A DNA stretch of 64,000 nucleotides from positions 44,204,437 through 44,268,436 of the forward strand of contig OZ029914.1 of assembly GCA_964023275.1 (NCBI GenBank), in the 5' to 3' direction. The stretch is from Norana najaformis (Eukaryota; Annelida; Clitellata; Crassiclitellata; Hormogastridae). The notes under the pieces were generated by a model. It saw only the letters and a program-made list of their open reading frames with translations. It made no database searches and was not told the origin of the DNA. A program made the position numbers and the translations under genes. The first letter of the stretch is position 1; each line of letters opens with the position of its first letter. Shown here in pieces: positions 46,741 to 58,412 of the stretch.

Positions 46741-47579
46741 TTTAGTTATGGCCGAGTTTGGAGACATCTTTACATCTTGAAGGGGCAATATATAAATGTT
46801 CTGAATGAGTGAATGAATGAGTTACGGTTTGAGATCCTAAGCTGGAAATTCGCCTGTACTGATCATAGGCAGACAATGCACAGCTGACATACAATAAGCG
46901 CATAGAGAATAATTTAACACATGAAATGTACAAGTATACAATACAAAGATTCTTTCTCCATAATAAGCCCACAAGTCTTGTTACATTTCTGCGAAAAAGA
47001 CGAAACTCTTGGGAACAGGAACATCGGATTTATTTACTGCCGTTAATTTGCAAAGCCTTTTCTCTCCTTTAGAGATTGCCTGGTCGCTGTTTCTTCAGCT
47101 GATTACCAAAGAAGAACCTTAGATGCGTCGAGATCTCCACACAATAGCACAGAGGATTAGGCTTTTGCCTAGAGCGCCATGAATTTGATATATGTGTCCA
47201 ATGCGCGAGAATGCAACTCGACATTGTAGACGCCATAAGTCGCAGTCCAGTAATTGCTTGGTCGTTAAGCTAGCTGAGGCGTGACATGAATTGAATTGGC
47301 TGAGAGAATTTTTCTTCTGTGTTAAAACGACTTCAGTATGGATAAACCGCATAATCCTCTTAAAAGGTTTCTCTATGTCTGCAGAGTCAACATTACTGTT
47401 TACACGTTAACGATTCCTTAGAACGACGGCACTTTGCGTTGAGATCCTGTGGGTTTCTGCAGAAATTCAAATCTACAGTTTTGCATTAGCTTTTAAGTAA
47501 CTAGATCGAAAAGTCTTTTTGTTCTAGATGCATATATGCACAATATGTACAGGGTACAACATGCACATACCACAAATAA

Positions 47580-47800
47580 TAGGTATGTTATAAAGATGGC
47601 GCCAAACAGTTGTGTTATACAAATGCCGTAGAACAGGTATGTTACAAAGATGCTGTATAACAAGTATGTAGCAGGATGACATAAAGATGCCTTATAACAG
47701 GTTTTATATATACCTTATAACAGATATGTCACAAAGATGCCTTATAACAGGTCTCATATGTATATACACCTTATAACAGGTATGGTATAAAGATGTGGTA
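47580..47800. repeat. Degenerate minisatellite of 'aggtatgt..aagatgcc' units (copy 3)
   Basis: Counterpart of 22,380-22,605. Confidence 0.8.
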
Positions 47801-48181
47801 TATTACAGGCTATCATTTGCTCTTTTAGGTCTGCGCTGTATTCAGTATGTTCAGACTATTCATGTTTTTCATGTCCTATTAAAAAATTTTAATTATTTTC
47901 AAAAGAAGTCTTGTCATTCACACCAAACACTACGCATCATAAAATCATATGCGAATATATTACTTGTAAATAGATATATATAAATATATAAATAAACCTT
48001 GCTCTGTGGTTAAAGTGGGTTGCAAGACACGAAGCAGGATTTGTGAGTGCTAAGTATTGCAAATTAAATAAGAAAATGACTTTTAATAAGACTTTGGTTA
48101 AAGCTTGGTGTAAACTGCCCGAATTACAAAACTATCAAGTGGCTGGTAATTTAATGTGATCTGGTGTTATGTCGTAGGGTT

Positions 48182-48345
48182 CCATGCAGTGCAAGGCAAT
48201 GCAATGCAATGTTATGCCAAGCATTGTATTATATTGTATTGCATTGTGCTGTGTTGCATTGCATTGCATTGTACTTTATTATATTGCATTGCATTGTACT
48301 GCATTACATTACATTGCAATGTATTGTATTGTATAGAAGACAATA
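48182..48345. repeat. GCAAT/ATTGC pentamer tract (copy 3)
   Basis: Longest of the three. GCAAT units are followed by about 25 ATTGY-type units. Confidence 0.85.
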
Positions 48346-48513
48346 TATGCAGCCCAATTCAACAGCAAAGCAATTTCAAGGGTGTTTTGCAGACACATGG
48401 CAATCAGGCAGCCGCATGATACTGAAAGAGGGAATGTTGAGAGATGCAGAGACCAGGGTTTTCCGCTTAACCAAGAGTCCCACTCTAACCACTTTCACCA
48501 TGAAGATGGCTCT

Positions 48514-48829
48514 TCAGCGACTGTATAGTCCGTTGTCATGATGACCAGACGAGTGGAGACAATGCGGATAGAGATCCTCTGTCTTATCTGCCGCTGAATA
48601 TCGACGTTCGGCACCGGCAGGAGCTGTTCCAGAGGCTGCACTTGCACCGGTACCCGGAGCAGCAGACGAGCACTGGGTTCTCACTGCCCTGTTCGCACCA
48701 GTCGTCGTAGCGGCCGCAGAGCTCGATGTCCCAGTCAGTTCTAAAGGAAAACAGATTGGACAGATTCCGCGATGTAGGTTTTCGTGAGTTATTTTGAATC
48801 CTACAACATCATCACACGACGCATCGTAA
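48514..48829 (-). CDS. Exon-like ORF with 'ICPIC' motif, copy 3 (open)
   Basis: Minus-strand frame of 104 residues after a possible acceptor ('ggcgtctccag'), ending at a TGA at 48,516-48,514. It includes 'SYDASCDDVVGFKITHENLH', 'RGICPICFPLE', an Ala/Thr/Ser/Gly-rich middle ('CSSAAPGTGASAASGTAPAG') and 'DKTEDLYPHCLHSSG'. The same frame is largely kept in copy 1 through in-frame indels, which favours a protein-coding origin. Six cysteines, including the C-x-x-C pair, could bind metal. The family is not recognised, and the upstream exons of this putative terminal exon were not found. Confidence 0.4.
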
Positions 48830-49319
48830 CTGGAGACGCCTATCCTTCCCTTACTTTAAAAGGCGTAATGGGTGGCCATAAATAGCCACATTCGCAACGT
48901 TTGAGCCGTAATTGGGCACTGCAGTTATAGTGCAACATTAGCGACTTTTCCTTGATATGGTATGATGCATGACAGGCGCCACATAAACCCATATGGGTCT
49001 ATGGAACACAAACGCATATTGCGTATCTGACTCGATATTGCTGAATTTTAGCGCTGAAAGAACCCACCGTACGCTGTAGTATATGTGCACTACTTTGCAT
49101 AGATTTGCAATAGCATTTCGTAGTATAACACAGCAGCATATTACATTTCATACATAGTATTACAATACAATGTATTGCATTACACTGTACAGATATTAAA
49201 TCATTTGAAACACCTATAATTAACTGTGCCAAGTCTGTCGTTAACATGCAGATCGTTTTAAGCTTATATGTAATTTCAACTATACAACAATTTCAAGAGC
49301 TTAGCTTCACTGCATCGGG

Positions 49320-49480
49320 TCGTAATCGTAATGGTAGTCTCGAGATTTCTACAGCGCCCAACGAAAGCCACGTCACAGGGACCAGTCTAGTCACAGACGC
49401 TCTGTCGAAACCAAATCGATAGGCAAGAGGAGTTCGGTTCCAGGTAAAACATCCAAAAATCAGGTGGAGAGACATCGTGG
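49320..49480 (-). repeat. SINE-like element R1 (copy 3)
   Basis: 'tcgtaatcgtaatggtagtc', 'cagcgcccaacgaaagccac'. Positional match to 24,195 and 34,901. Confidence 0.8.
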
Positions 49481-50601
49481 CACTTACGGTGAATGATGTT
49501 TGGGATTGGAGCGGAGAGATATTAAAGAGAAGAATCAACATACAAATCTCAATCTTAATGACAGATCGGCTTCTGTTTTGATGTTTTCTCAACCACTTTC
49601 GAAAACTATAATAATTTCTCATTTTAATCAGTTCTTTTCCGCCAGGTGCTATGATGTTTATTTTGATGGCATCTTCACGAATCTCATAGCCACGTGTCTC
49701 TATAAGAATTCTGTAGATTCAAAATAGCCAACTTATGATGTTCCATATGACTAGATACCGAAGTATATGACATACAATAATTGGCATCAAATTGCCAATT
49801 GATCGTGTTTATATGCATGCCTGCTCGTGCCAATTTATTCAGAGGCGTTGTTATTTAGGCCTGAGTTCTAAGATTGATGCAGTTTGCACGATTCACTGCA
49901 GTTTTTACAGTGAAAACTGTAAAAATTTCTTCCAATCGACGTCAACGGCCTTTGATTCCATAAGATGTCGTTAAACATTGGAAACTACTACAACAACTTT
50001 ACGACAATGCGATACTTTCCGTACGTATGCATCACAGCATTTGCACAGCATTTTGCAAGGTCTCAAAAGCGCTGGTTAGCAACGAGAAACTGTTGGCGTG
50101 ACCTGATATGGCAATTACAAGAGACCTCATCGATCTGTCCCAGTAGATCTGTGATTACGCAAAGATCTACTGGGACAGCGTCAGTTTGCCGAATAGTTAA
50201 GTGGGCTACACGTTGCCTCTGCCAAAGCATATGCTTACTATAGATCCACTGGGATAACACCAATGTAGCAAATAGATTTGGCAATATATTCTGATCCGCT
50301 GATTACTGGGCTGTCCAAGTTGAAGAACAGCTTTAAAATAAAGCGCAGATCCAATTTGCATGTAAGAAAATATTGAGCGCAGATTTATACACGCCCAGCT
50401 CTTCGCTTTAAGTAACGATGATAATAAGACGATATATACAGAGAGCCATAGTACGGCCGAGGCCAAAAAGAGGGTGCTATACATATACAGTTATTCACTG
50501 ACTTCATCCACGTGCGATGCAAGTTTCAGTCTATTCATAGCTATAACAGCTAATACATTTGTAACGTATATTTGAAAGCAGGCTTATCCACCGACAGCTT
50601 A

Positions 50602-52007
50602 TGTAACATTATACTTACGTGTGGGCTCGTGGAAACGCTGGCAATACGTTTTCAGCAGCATGTATACAGTATATAAAACATAGATCGCTTCAACGTAATA
50701 ATTATACAACATATAGGATACACATATTACCTACGAAATAAACAGTTCTAAGTGACTTCCATATATATAATATATACATATAACTACAACTATATACAGT
50801 TACACGCATAACATATACGATATAACTTCAGCCTTCCTTTGAATAATTTGGTAATATCTACAAATAGGTCTATACATATGCATAAAACATTCATAAAAAC
50901 AAGTAGGCTATGCCACAAAAATAGAATAGCTTTATCCTCACATGCACGCATATAATATGTGTGTGTGTGTGTTTGTGTGTGTTTGTGTGTGTGTTTGTGT
51001 TTAAACATGCACATGTTTTTATGTATTGATGTCGGATTGAGGCCATAAAACAGTTGAAGAAAAGCTCTCGTGGTATATTTATATGCTATTGTTCGTATAT
51101 ATATCAATATAGCTACATAATTATGAGATATATTTAGACGGATATAGATATAGGCATAGGCATATAGCATAGGCATAGATACAAATGCAGATGTAGACAT
51201 AGATATAAGTATACATATAGATTAGATACATACACAATTAGATATAGAGATGTAAATATAGATATATCTGAATTTGGGGTCAGTTGGGTTTTCCGTCAAT
51301 TAGTACATCTCGACCATCAACCAAGAATTCCAAGCATCGTTTCGGGCCTAATTAGATGCCAACGTCATAAGCAAAGCCAATCCTAAGAAAATCGACCGCT
51401 ATTTCAAGAAATCGCCTTCTGTGCCTCCAGTCACGAACTTATACAGAAAAGCATACATCTTAGCACGACAATACATCAAGACGCCACATTGACGCGCGTT
51501 ATCAATTTATATACAGCCAGGGAGGACAGCGCATCTGATAGGGAAGATTGGGAGGGACAGAGTGAGAGGCACAAGAAAACAGACGGAGAAGCAAAGGCGA
51601 AAGAAAGTCAGCAATCAGAGCTGGAGATATATTAGGAAGAAAAAGACTGGGGAATATTCGAAATCAGACTGAAATGAAGAAAAAGAAGATGATGAGGATA
51701 AAGAAGGAAAAGACGAAAAAGACGACGATAATGATGATGATTATGATGACGACGACAACGATGAAAAAGCTGAAGAAGATAAGGAAGAAGAAAAACAAGA
51801 AGATAAAGATGCTAAAAAAGAAGAAGAAGAAGATGATGATGATGATGGTGGTGGTGGTGGTGTTGATCACGACGACGAAGACGTCGATGAAAAAGACGAT
51901 AAGATAAAGAAGAAGGAGATGATAATGAAGACGCTGAAGTAGAAGAACAGCAGTAACTTAAACTACCCCTGAGAGACAGCCATGAGTGTGAAGTGCTAAC
52001 GACTTCA
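50602..52007. other. Insertion of about 1.4 kb specific to copy 3
   Basis: Sequence on either side is continuous in copy 1 (25,360-25,400). Inside are TA-rich sequence, a GT run (50,955-51,005), a short frame near 51,360 containing 'NPKKIDRYFKKSPSVPP', and the second GAT/GAA-rich segment. No intact gene. Confidence 0.6.
51670..51935. repeat. GAT/GAA-rich segment, second of two related copies
   Basis: Shares long matching stretches with 46,525-46,740, with indels that break the reading frame. Confidence 0.85.
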
Positions 52008-52147
52008 CTTGCATAGCCTCGGTATACGAGGGCTGGTAGCAAGTCCTCTTCCGTACCCTCTGATCTTCCTACCGACAATGTACGATTAGCGTACTTATTT
52101 TATGGCTGAGTTGCTAGAGTCACAAGCACACCAGAAATTTTAAAATA

Positions 52148-52235
52148 TCTATCAGCCCTGGCTGTGATTTAAACACCCGACCTCTGGATTTACAGTTGAA
52201 CACCCTGCAGCACTAAACTACCACGACCCCCAGAG
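52148..52235 (-). repeat. tRNA-derived SINE
   Basis: The minus strand reads 'gtcgtggtagtttagtgctg' and 'agaggtcgggtgtttaaatc'. It matches 25,520 in copy 1. Confidence 0.6.
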
Positions 52236-53039
52236 TAAGAAATGGGCCTGAAATAACGTCAGAAATTAATTCTTCCCAGACAGACAGAAAGACACACAGA
52301 CGGACAGACAGACAGACGGGCAGGAAGACAGGCAGGCAAGCAGTCAAATAGGCAGCTGTATCAGTTTTTACACACAATCAGGACGATTGCTCTGATGTAC
52401 AACTAACCTTTTGGCGCTTCTCAGGGCATTGATTAATTTCTGTTCGCTGTCGTAGACCGAATTACGACGACTGTTCTTGTTATCTGTCAAACGACATCAA
52501 CCATACATACATTCAGTTAGCGAGATCAAAAGAGAGGCGTAGCAACGCCGGGCAAATGCAACAAATTAACACATGCCCTGCGGTCGATGCTTCGCATTAA
52601 ACTTGCCCAGGAGTGCATTAGAACAGGAAGCACTCGTCATTTTGGCTGGTTAGACTGCGGCATCAAGATGAAAGTGGTTGAAATCTAGACTAACTCACCT
52701 GTTGCGAGGAATAAGCTCTGACGCAATCAGAGTACTTTAAAATTCATCAATTGCCTTCAACCTGGCTCCGTGGATAATAGCCCTCCTGCACGTCGTATAA
52801 GACCTGGTTATCACGTCTGCCTTGATTGGTGGTCTTTGACCTCCATCTATCAAGGCAGGCGTGTGAAACAGACCCTCGTAATAGTTTATCGAGTTTCATA
52901 GACCTATAAAGAAAAGTAGGTCGGTAGTTTCCGTTTAACGACGCTGTGTCTTAACAATGTTGATCATAAATCCTCTATTGTATTTGCCCGTATAAACATG
53001 TTTAACTATATACGCCAGTGATCTATACAATGTAACGCT

Positions 53040-53182
53040 TGTCTTTTGGCTCTTCAAATGGCATCTTTTGGACAATCCCTTTGACTAGACGCAGCGCTCG
53101 TGAATAAGCTGGTGCCCTGCGCTTGGCTTCAAAGTAGCGCTTTAGAAATTTTGAGGTTACGAATACGATTGCAATTACGAGA
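53040..53182 (+). repeat. SINE-like element R2 (copy 3)
   Basis: Positional match to 36,936: 'aataagctggtgccctgcgc', 'agcgctttagaaattttgag'. Confidence 0.75.
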
Positions 53183-53494
53183 TGCAAATTAAGACTACTT
53201 GCTTACTTTAATTAAACATATCTTTTCAAAAGAAAGCCTACGTCTAGCACTCCAAAGTATGAACCCGTTATTGAAATCCCTGCAAAAAGTCAACAACTCA
53301 GGCAACATGAGACTAAACCTCATGGCACCTGAAACGTCTCTCTGGAGGTGATCTAGACAAATGAAAAGCAGATCTCAACCGAAGTGACCGAGTGAGTTGT
53401 TCGTCTCATGTGGCCCGTCTTTTGAAAGGCTTGACCATCAAACGCACGCACCACGAACTGCTCATCGTTCTGTTCGTAGTTACACGAAAGTGCG

Positions 53495-53520
53495 ATTGCA
53501 ACTGCAATTGCAGTTGCAAT
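53495..53520. repeat. Perfect 26-bp palindrome (copy 3)
   Basis: Identical to 37,418-37,443 although the flanks have diverged. Confidence 0.9.
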
Positions 53521-53639
53521 TAAGACAGCGTGGTAAAGTGCCGGCTGGTTACAAATGCGTCCTGGGTTCGAATTCTGTCGTGGAATAATTTGGCATTTAT
53601 AAATTTTATTTTGTGATATGTATTAAATATTTACAAGAC

Positions 53640-53690
53640 ATTGCACCACCATCACCACCACCACCACCACCACCACCACCACAAGCAAGA
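53640..53690. repeat. CCA trinucleotide repeat
   Basis: 'accaccaccaccaccacc' run. Confidence 0.95.
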
Positions 53691-53884
53691 GTAACAGGAA
53701 CAGCAACAACAATAGCATCAGCATCATCATCAACAGCTATTAATAAAATTATTAATAATATTTTTATAAATATTGTTTTTAATATTGTTGTTATTTTGTG
53801 TTACATAACAATTACTTATAGGACATTGTACCCACAACAATAACACCAGCAACAAGAACAACAGAAACAACAATTATGACAACT

Positions 53885-54015
53885 ATTAGTAATCAGTGGT
53901 GCTGGACGTCCATGAATAACTAACTGGCTCACTATAACCATCACAGGCGAGGATCAGCCTTCAAATAAGGCTGAATAGCGAACGCTGAAACCAGTCAGCT
54001 ACAGTACGAAAAGCA
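53885..54015 (-). repeat. tRNA-derived SINE R4 (copy 3)
   Basis: Positional match to 37,815-37,955; more decayed. Confidence 0.5.
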
Positions 54016-54404
54016 GAACGATAACGCGTCCATATGGCTACTGGTACAATTTATACAAGTGAATATAGTATAATATTAAGCAGCGACGTCTAACTGTCAT
54101 AGAAGCATCGTCTCCATGATCAAAACTGCTTTTATCTATTGCAAACGGTGGAAGCAATTATTGATCACGGTGAACAGTACTCGGCAAAACTAGAAGAGCA
54201 GTTTGTTGCGGATGTTGACCGAAGGACAGATAATAGCTGAGTTGAACGGACCATGAATAATTGTCCGACGATGGATGATTAGTTGGCTGATGAGACTCGA
54301 ATTGGACAAACAAGAAACGTGGTTGGAATAAAGTATTCCGTTCATGTGTGCGTACAATGATCACTGATCGATGTCCACCTAAAGGACGGAGATATTAGCT
54401 ATGA

Positions 54405-54575
54405 CGGTGATGATGACAATGATGTTGACAATACTAAAGATGAGATTGCTGCTGATGGTGATTATGATGACGAATACGATGATGATCGTAATGATGATAA
54501 CAGTAAAGATGCCGACGACAACGTCAACGGTTATGACAACGACGACGATGATGAATATTGGTATTGATTATGATG
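54405..54575. repeat. GAT/GAC trinucleotide repeat
   Basis: Counterpart of 26,518 and 38,623. Confidence 0.9.
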
Positions 54576-54704
54576 ACGGATTAAAACAAGAATAGAACGC
54601 TCAACAACCATTGGGCATGAATTTGTCGACTCTAAGTTTTTATACACGAAGCAATGAAGTATATATATATGTATGTATGTATAAACAGAGAAATAAAGAG
54701 GGAA

Positions 54705-54762
54705 AGTGAATGGATGGATGGATGGATGGATGGATGGATGGATGGATGGATGGATAGGTGAG
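54705..54762. repeat. GGAT microsatellite
   Basis: About thirteen uninterrupted ATGG units. Confidence 0.95.
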
Positions 54763-55009
54763 ATAGAGAGGGGGAGAGAGAAATTATTGTACCATGCTTA
54801 CATTTCGGGAGATATGCCGACGTTCGAGAGAGTTCTGCGGACAGAATACAGACGAGGAAACCAAGGCAGACCGTCTTCATCTTTGTTACGATCAATCAGC
54901 TGAAGTCTTCCACTTCTTCTTATTCTTCTTATTATTCTTCTGGCTACAAGTTGACATTGTGAAAAAAAAGCATCTTAGCCACGACTAAGGTTGAACTGAC
55001 TTACAAAGA

Positions 55010-55165
55010 ATCACACTGTATTGTAATGTACTGTATTGTACTGAATTCTATTGTTTTTGTATTGTATCGATTTGCTTTGTTTTATGTTGTGTTGTATTGC
55101 ATTTCATTGATATTGCACTGCATAGTCTTCTATTGTGTTATAATGTATAGTATTTGTATTGTACA
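55010..55165. repeat. TATTG/TTGTA pentamer-rich tract
   Basis: Degenerate pentamers similar to those at 27,190-27,390 and 39,235-39,270. Confidence 0.75.
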
Positions 55166-55614
55166 ATAAGTCGACAAACATAGTAAACGCTTCTTCAGGA
55201 TATAAACAACTGTGTTGTATTAAGACAGAGAAAAACCCATTAGCAGCTGAACGCAGCACACTTGTTCTGAAGGGTCAATTAAAGTCATTTATCAACAGCT
55301 TGAGGGCATGTCATACTTGAGCGGAGCAGGAACTGATGGAGCCTCATCTCCATCGGGAACAATTGTCGTTCATTACGAGAAACAATATAAACGGATGTTG
55401 TATTAAGGTTGTCCAGAGCCGATGCCAGGGTTTCCAATTAGTTGTCCCACAGCAATGCAAATAATATCGCACAGTGTGAAGATAAATACGCGGGTTAACG
55501 TTTGGTGCGTTTTTCGAAAAGTGTGTTACGTCTAATTCGCCAATACACAGTACAGTATGCAGTGCATTATAATAATACAATGTAAATACAACCCACCCCA
55601 GCCTCCTCTCCCCT

Positions 55615-55780
55615 CCTCTCTCTGGTCTTCTGGCAACCGGACTTGGTTCTTGACATGGCATCTTTGGACAACCCCACGGACTTGATGCAGTGTTCGTGAA
55701 TAAGCTGGTGCCCTGGGCTTTGCTTTCAAATAGTGCTTTAGAAATTTGGAGTTTACAATTACGATTACAACTGAACTGGT
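55615..55780 (+). repeat. SINE-like element R2, well preserved
   Basis: 'ctggcaaccggacttggttc' through 'gctttagaaatttggagttt' to an 'acaattacgattaca' tail. The 163-residue minus-strand ORF overlapping it includes the false peptide of this SINE. Confidence 0.8.
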
Positions 55781-55857
55781 GAATTCGTATGATGGATAAG
55801 AAAATTGTCGTAATTCTGGCGGGAGTATATTCCATAAGGGTGGAGCAGGTATTATTA

Positions 55858-56012
55858 TCATATTATTATTATTATTAGTAGTAGTAGTAGTAGTAGTAGT
55901 AGTGGGAGTGGTGGTAGTAGTAGTAGTAGTTATAGTAGTGATGGTAGTGGTAGTAGTAGTAGTAGTAGTAGTAATAGTAGTAGCAGAAGTAGAAGTAGTG
56001 ATATCATCGTCA
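55858..56012. repeat. ATT and AGT trinucleotide repeat
   Basis: ATT run followed by a long AGT/GGT array. Confidence 0.95.
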
Positions 56013-57335
56013 TCATCATCATATCCAATTGAAATAAAGGCACTTCGCTACAAGCTTTAAAACGTAAACACTTATACAGCGCTTGCATTTGGTAAACAAG
56101 ACGTCGATCAACGAACACTCGATCAAATCCTCCCACGGGTCTTGTATGTCCATCCGTAATCCCTGCCTTCGTTCGTTCGTCCGGCCCTTCCTGACGTACT
56201 TCCTCCCACATGCCGATAGTCGAAACTGGTCGGCTCTATGCATACATGATCCGTTATTATGTCTTTGACTTCTGGCAGGTTGTCGACAATGATTTATAGC
56301 CCATTAGAAACTCGTTCACCTGATTTGCATATGTCGCACCGCGCGGAGGTTTGGTGGGTTCCTTACTTGGGGCAGTTAAGTCTGTTCATGGTGTTGTTCG
56401 AGTTAGTTTATCTCCTTTCCACAAAATTGGCCAGACCTTTGAGAATGCTGTCTGAAATAAATGTGCCCAGAAGGCTATTATAGACACACTGTGTGGTGAT
56501 ATAGCGTTGCTACTATGATCTTCTTGTACTTTCTCAGCATCTATTTCGCCAGCGATTGAAGATAGACAATTCTATTGGATCGTGGTCTTGTTTTGTCAAG
56601 AGGGGGCGCCTGTGAATAAGCTGGTTCCTCGACTTAGCTTTCGCAGGAATCTCGAGATTACGATTGCGATTACTCTACAGAGTTTTTTTAACAGACGCTA
56701 TATAAATGTGCACCTACAATTACAATCCACAGGTATTGTTTTAGATAAATCCTAAACAACTCATGTCTAGCTGTATGGCACAATGGGTACGGTTAGTTAC
56801 CAGACAATGATCCTATTTTGTAATGTCGGTAGCATCTCCAATGAGTTTTCTTGAGAAGCATTCGCTGTGTGAATTCACATTTATGATTACGATTACGATT
56901 AACAGCCAAGCAGTGTTTTACATAACCCTTAAGCAACTCGTATCTAGAAGGAGGGCGCAATGGTGGCGCTTTTTACCAGACAAGTATAGGAAAGCTCTGT
57001 TCAAGATAGTGTTTGCACTTAGCAGACATCAATTGCAGGAGCCTACCGCAGATGGCGGTATATAAAGGCTTCCTTAGCAACCGAGTGACAATCGATCACT
57101 GGAGGCTGATCATGCACTTGTGTTCATGTGAGACTGATTGAGTGCATGGGAGGACTGAGTGGGCGGATTTAATCTGGCTATCTATCGTTATGAATGGTTA
57201 CTGGAATAAATTTGAAACTGTGGCCTATATAACGTCTATTGGCGTCTTCCGTTCTTTTAAAGTATGTGATGGCTTGTTGGCTACGTTCTTGTATGTCTAA
57301 GAACAAAAGAAGTCTACACACGTTTATCAGTGATT
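56013..57335. other. Interval without a supported gene, with an R1 3' end and a tail remnant
   Basis: R1 3' end at 56,605-56,676 ('gcctgtgaataagctggttc' plus tail) and an isolated 'atgattacgattacgatt' at 56,884. Several short ORFs, none with a recognisable domain or convincing splice signals. Confidence 0.45.
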
Positions 57336-57339
57336 TATG

Positions 57340-57665
57340 GAGGGTTAGTCGGATGGATGTATGGGTGAGTGGGTCGGTTGGTGGGTGGGTGAATGGGCGG
57401 ACGGGAGGACGAATGGATGGACGGACGGATGGATGGTTGGCTAGTTGGATGGATGGCGGGTGGATGGATGGATGGATGGATAGCCGGGTGAATGGATGGA
57501 TAGTCGAGTGGATGGATGGATGGGCGTGTGGATGGATGGGTGGACGGACGGCAGGACGGAGGGACGGACAGATGGACAGATGGATGGATGGATGGATGGA
57601 TGGATGGATGGATGGATGGATCGACAGACGGACGGATGGATGGTGGATGAGTGAAAGAATGAATG
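57340..57665. repeat. GGAT/GGAC-rich minisatellite
   Basis: Over 300 bp of ATGG, ACGG and GTGG tetramers with higher-order irregularity. The ORFs on both strands (Trp/Asp/Gly or Ser/His/Pro repeats) are artefacts. Confidence 0.95.
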
Positions 57666-58368
57666 AATGACTCATTTTTCTATGCCATAATAGCTTGCTT
57701 GATTTTCTACGAAGAATTTCAAGTTTATGGAAGTATCACTGGCCCAGCTATAATGTTGGCCGAAAGCAGGTGACATTAATATGACATTTCGAGGGGTCCT
57801 GAGCGAGTCATGTATCAGCGGATATTGAGCTGAGGCTTTCCTGGAACGAGATCCCACCAATCAGTCGGTAAATTGTTTGCAATGCTAATATTTTCCTGTC
57901 GGGAGTCAAAAGAAGCCATCCAGCAAGAACGACCGTCGAACGCCAAATTTCCGCCCGATGAAAGGTGATGAAAGCGATGAAAGAGTGCGCGTGATAATTA
58001 CAATTATTATCCGCAGAAGGTCAGTCCGGGTCTGGACATAACAGGTACTGCCCGCCCACGCAGTTTGTTACAGTACCAATACCTGCACGTGTTTCATATA
58101 TATTACTGTTACTAATTAGAAACTTCTAGAGCTCCGGTGTCTAATGCACAAGGCACGTATTTTTTGGGTGGTCCACGAGTATGTAGCAAAGATAGTCTCA
58201 GGTTTTGAACTCTGGAAGGTGCGAAATTAGTCCACTATTCAAAATATTGAATCTGGTGCAATTTGATGTAAATTGGAGAAAATGTAGAGGCTGCGCAGAA
58301 CCTTAACATGGAACTTTAAACACAAAAATTTGGACCACAATAATATTATATATATATATATATATATT

Positions 58369-58412
58369 GGTACGCGAATGGGTGACCACTTCTGGAATAC
58401 CAAGTCACCTGG
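58369..58412 (+). repeat. 5S-rRNA-like fragment (possible SINE3-type element)
   Basis: 'gaatgggtgaccacttctgg' plus 'aataccaagt' resembles the 3' half of eukaryotic 5S rRNA (box C region GGATGGGTGACC, then GGGAATACC). Only about 44 nt match and the 5' half is not found, so it is a relic rather than a gene. Confidence 0.35.

Noticed and set aside
46501..46812. Acidic 103-residue ORF as a possible nuclear or calcium-binding protein
   Set aside because: The related segment at 51,735 shifts frame by indels, and the bias is that of a GAT/GAA repeat.
51300..51480. Frame with 'NPKKIDRYFKKSP', resembling a PCNA-interaction or transposase-like segment
   Set aside because: Too short, interrupted by a stop upstream, with no catalytic or zinc-finger motif nearby.
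55344..55835. 163-residue minus-strand ORF, the second longest in the window
   Set aside because: Its N-terminal half is the antisense of SINE R2 and the remainder has no recognisable domain or splice context.
57178..57675. 165- and 143-residue ORFs on opposite strands
   Set aside because: Both are translations of the GGAT/GGAC tetramer array.
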